A DNA stretch of 64,000 bases from contig JAEYTL010000037.1 in NCBI GenBank assembly GCA_023434025.1, positions 62,001 through 126,000 on the forward strand, read 5' to 3'. How positions within the stretch are numbered: the first letter of the stretch is position 1; each line of letters starts with the position of its first letter. Below are positions 62,861 through 64,000 of this stretch, one piece after another. The notes beneath the pieces were generated by a model, which saw nothing but the letters and a program-made list of their open reading frames with translations, was not told the origin of the DNA and made no database searches. A program made the translations under genes and the position numbers. Origin of the DNA: Bacteroidota bacterium (GTDB lineage Bacteria > Bacteroidota > Bacteroidia > Flavobacteriales > Flavobacteriaceae).

Positions 62861-62908
62861 CGTAAAATCGGGCACATAGAAAATCGTAGAATCGGACACA
62901 TTTAAATC
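62861..62908. repeat. Two 24-bp direct repeats upstream of the replication-protein gene
   Basis: Units 62861-62884 and 62885-62908 share CGTA-AATCGG-CACAT-AAA with a few mismatches. Immediately upstream of the next gene, they resemble iterons or operator sites. Confidence 0.6.
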
Positions 62909-62916
62909 ATTATGTT

Positions 62917-63798
62917 ATGTGTTTAACAAAATTTCAAGTCGATTACGTAAAACTATCAAAAGTAATCGACAACAGAGAGGAAATTAACTGGAACAATTTA
63001 ATTTCGCATCCAACCCTCAAAAACCATTACACACTGAATCACGAATTAAGCGATAATTCGAAAAATTTCAGTCTGTATTACAGGAGTGATAACTATGTAT
63101 TTATCAGGTTTAGTGTGCCTTATTTCCTGAAAGGACATAACTACACAAGTGTAGGTAATGAGGAATTGCTTGAGGTAGTATGGAAACTCAAAAAATGGCT
63201 TAACATCGACATCAGATTTTCTCTTGTAGAGGAGTTTGAGTTTGGAGCTTTTGAGGACATTGATTCTGATAGCAAAAAGTATATCGGAAGAATCAAAGGT
63301 ATTGGAAATTATGATTTAGAGAAAGCTACTCCTAATTTTAAAATGTATGGAGATACGAAACGTAAATTACATTATAAGATTTATGATGCAGTAGCTAATT
63401 CAAAATCAAAAAAGACTTATAGCAAAGGGGAATTTCCGAAAGGAAATCTAATCAAACACGAATTAAAGTTTGAGAAAGCACAACAGTTCTTCAATTTTGA
63501 TTTTTTCTTCATCGACCTGTACGATACTCCTTTTATTATTGATGAGTGTAAGGAACTTCTGCTAAACAACAGGAAAAATCTTGTTTTGAAAACAGAATTG
63601 AAAATTACTCCTGTCAAGAGCGATTTGATTCACATTCTTTACACTGCCCTTAAAAACTTTGAATCGGGAGTAAGTAATGATAATGCCGTAAAGCTACTCA
63701 ATGAAATCATCGATGGGACAAATTTGAGTTCTTCGCAAAAAAGTAAGCGTAGGAAATCTGTTGAGTTGATGGAAAATCTGTATGACTTGCCATTCTGA
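62917..63798 (+). CDS. Candidate phage/plasmid replication protein (gpII/X-like)
   Basis: A 293-residue protein. The pattern RFSVPYFLKGHNYTSVG...YGDTKRKLHYKIYDAVANSK...LIKHELKFEKA is like the CRI/gpII-type replication initiators of filamentous phages and plasmids. However, HUH and catalytic Tyr residues were not confirmed, so the assignment is weak. It lies directly downstream of short tandem repeats and between the polymerase and the integrase. What else it could be: a conserved element protein of unknown role. Confidence 0.4.
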   Translation: MCLTKFQVDYVKLSKVIDNREEINWNNLISHPTLKNHYTLNHELSDNSKNFSLYYRSDNYVFIRFSVPYFLKGHNYTSVGNEELLEVVWKLKKWLNIDIRFSLVEEFEFGAFEDIDSDSKKYIGRIKGIGNYDLEKATPNFKMYGDTKRKLHYKIYDAVANSKSKKTYSKGEFPKGNLIKHELKFEKAQQFFNFDFFFIDLYDTPFIIDECKELLLNNRKNLVLKTELKITPVKSDLIHILYTALKNFESGVSNDNAVKLLNEIIDGTNLSSSQKSKRRKSVELMENLYDLPF

Positions 63799-63811
63799 TT
63801 TGTTTAAAAAT

Positions 63812-63855
63812 TTAGCCCTAACCTACCGTTGTCTTGCATCGGTAATTAGGGCTAA
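63812..63855. promoter_or_regulatory. Hairpin before the integrase gene
   Basis: TTAGCCCTAA (63812-63821) pairs with TTAGGGCTAA (63846-63855), with an inner TACCG/CGGTA stem. No T-run follows. Located between the replication-protein and recombinase genes; possibly an operator, a processing site or part of a recombination site. Confidence 0.5.
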
Positions 63856-63899
63856 TGTTACCACAACAAACATATGTAGGATTTTTAAACAATTAAATT

Positions 63900-64000
63900 A
63901 TGGCAACATTCAAATTTATACTAAGCAAATCGCAACATCAGAGGAAAATCAAAAGCAATTCTTCAATGTTGATGTTGCGTTATACTCATAAAAAGCGAGT
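63900..64000 (+). CDS. Tyrosine recombinase (integrase), N-terminal fragment cut by window edge
   Basis: Only 33 codons are visible. MATFKFILSKSQHQRKIKS...MLRYTHKKRV fits the Arm DNA-binding domain start of Bacteroidota tyrosine recombinases (MATFK...L..R.TH...). The overlapping frame at 63782-63991 is a shadow. The gene probably continues for about 1.1-1.3 kb outside the window. Confidence 0.7.
   Translation, partial: MATFKFILSKSQHQRKIKSNSSMLMLRYTHKKR

Larger units (their letters stand above)
57898..64000 (+). mobile_element. Integrated mobile element with own replication genes (right end outside window)
   Basis: Begins just after the tRNA and runs past the window edge. It carries an unknown gene, HTH protein, helicase-exonuclease fusion, family A DNA polymerase, a phage-type replication-protein candidate and a tyrosine recombinase start. 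All genes are on the plus strand and AT-rich. The boundary at the tRNA is an inference; no second attachment site is in the window. Confidence 0.6.

Noticed and set aside
63782..63991. 69-residue open frame at the window end
   Set aside because: It overlaps the end of the replication-protein gene and, in another frame, the clear start of a tyrosine recombinase.

Overview
The window looks like a chromosomal segment of a Flavobacteriaceae-type bacterium (Bacteroidota). The evidence is a SusC/SusD pair with a FecI/FecR sigma/anti-sigma switch, a protein with a type IX secretion (T9SS) sorting tail, several TonB-dependent receptors, the gene families present, and promoters of the Bacteroidota form TTTG-N19-TAnnTTTG. 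At one place the DNA changes abruptly from AT-rich to GC-richer inside a gene, and the right end is an integrated mobile element. No database search was possible; assignments rest on motifs and family knowledge.

Layout. 1-8.5 kb: a low-complexity lipoprotein, a penicillin-acylase-type Ntn hydrolase, kynurenine 3-monooxygenase (kmo) and a coupled DUF2339/DUF3999 membrane pair. 8.5-10.8 kb: minus-strand cupin, DUF486 and HerA-like ATPase genes. 10.9-15.4 kb: an AT-rich block with an XRE regulator, a protein joining an Mrr-like nuclease domain to an ImmA/IrrE-type metallopeptidase, an exact 44-bp palindrome, an ECF sigma factor, a FecR anti-sigma factor and the N-terminal signalling part of a SusC receptor. 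15.4-22.2 kb: the rest of SusC, SusD and an S9 peptidase, a likely peptide-uptake locus. 22.3-28.4 kb: trhO, a Tat/lipoprotein-like peptide with seven perfect GYYDD repeats followed by a two-module glycosyltransferase, a small lipoprotein, a bacilliredoxin and an AAA/DUF4143 ATPase with tandem repeats in its promoter.

28.6-40.4 kb holds a metal-homeostasis cluster: two TonB receptors, a DtxR/MntR-type regulator, a ZIP transporter, a 42-residue FeoB-associated cysteine-rich protein and feoAB. Related AT-rich inverted motifs occur in the promoters of both receptors and feoAB, so I propose one regulon controlled by the DtxR-type protein. A small lipoprotein and a TPR histidine kinase/NarL regulator pair lie inside this stretch. 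40.5-57.6 kb is mostly ordinary chromosome: a SCO protein, a T9SS Asp-box protein with an M13 peptidase, an iron alcohol dehydrogenase, two related lipoproteins, a second kinase/regulator pair, nadD, gmk, a YicC-type gene, an EamA transporter and an ArsC/Spx-like protein.

57.75 kb to the end: a truncated tRNA copy interrupted by a palindrome, an intact tRNA(CAU), and then an AT-rich element with an unknown gene, an HTH protein with a palindromic operator, an SF3-type helicase fused to a DEDDy 3'-5' exonuclease, a separate family A DNA polymerase 3 bases downstream, a gene resembling phage gpII/X-type replication proteins, and the start of a tyrosine recombinase cut by the window edge. The split exonuclease/polymerase replication module is the most unusual system here. 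The GYYDD-repeat/glycosyltransferase pair, the SusC switch-module junction and the nuclease-peptidase fusion are the other strong candidates.
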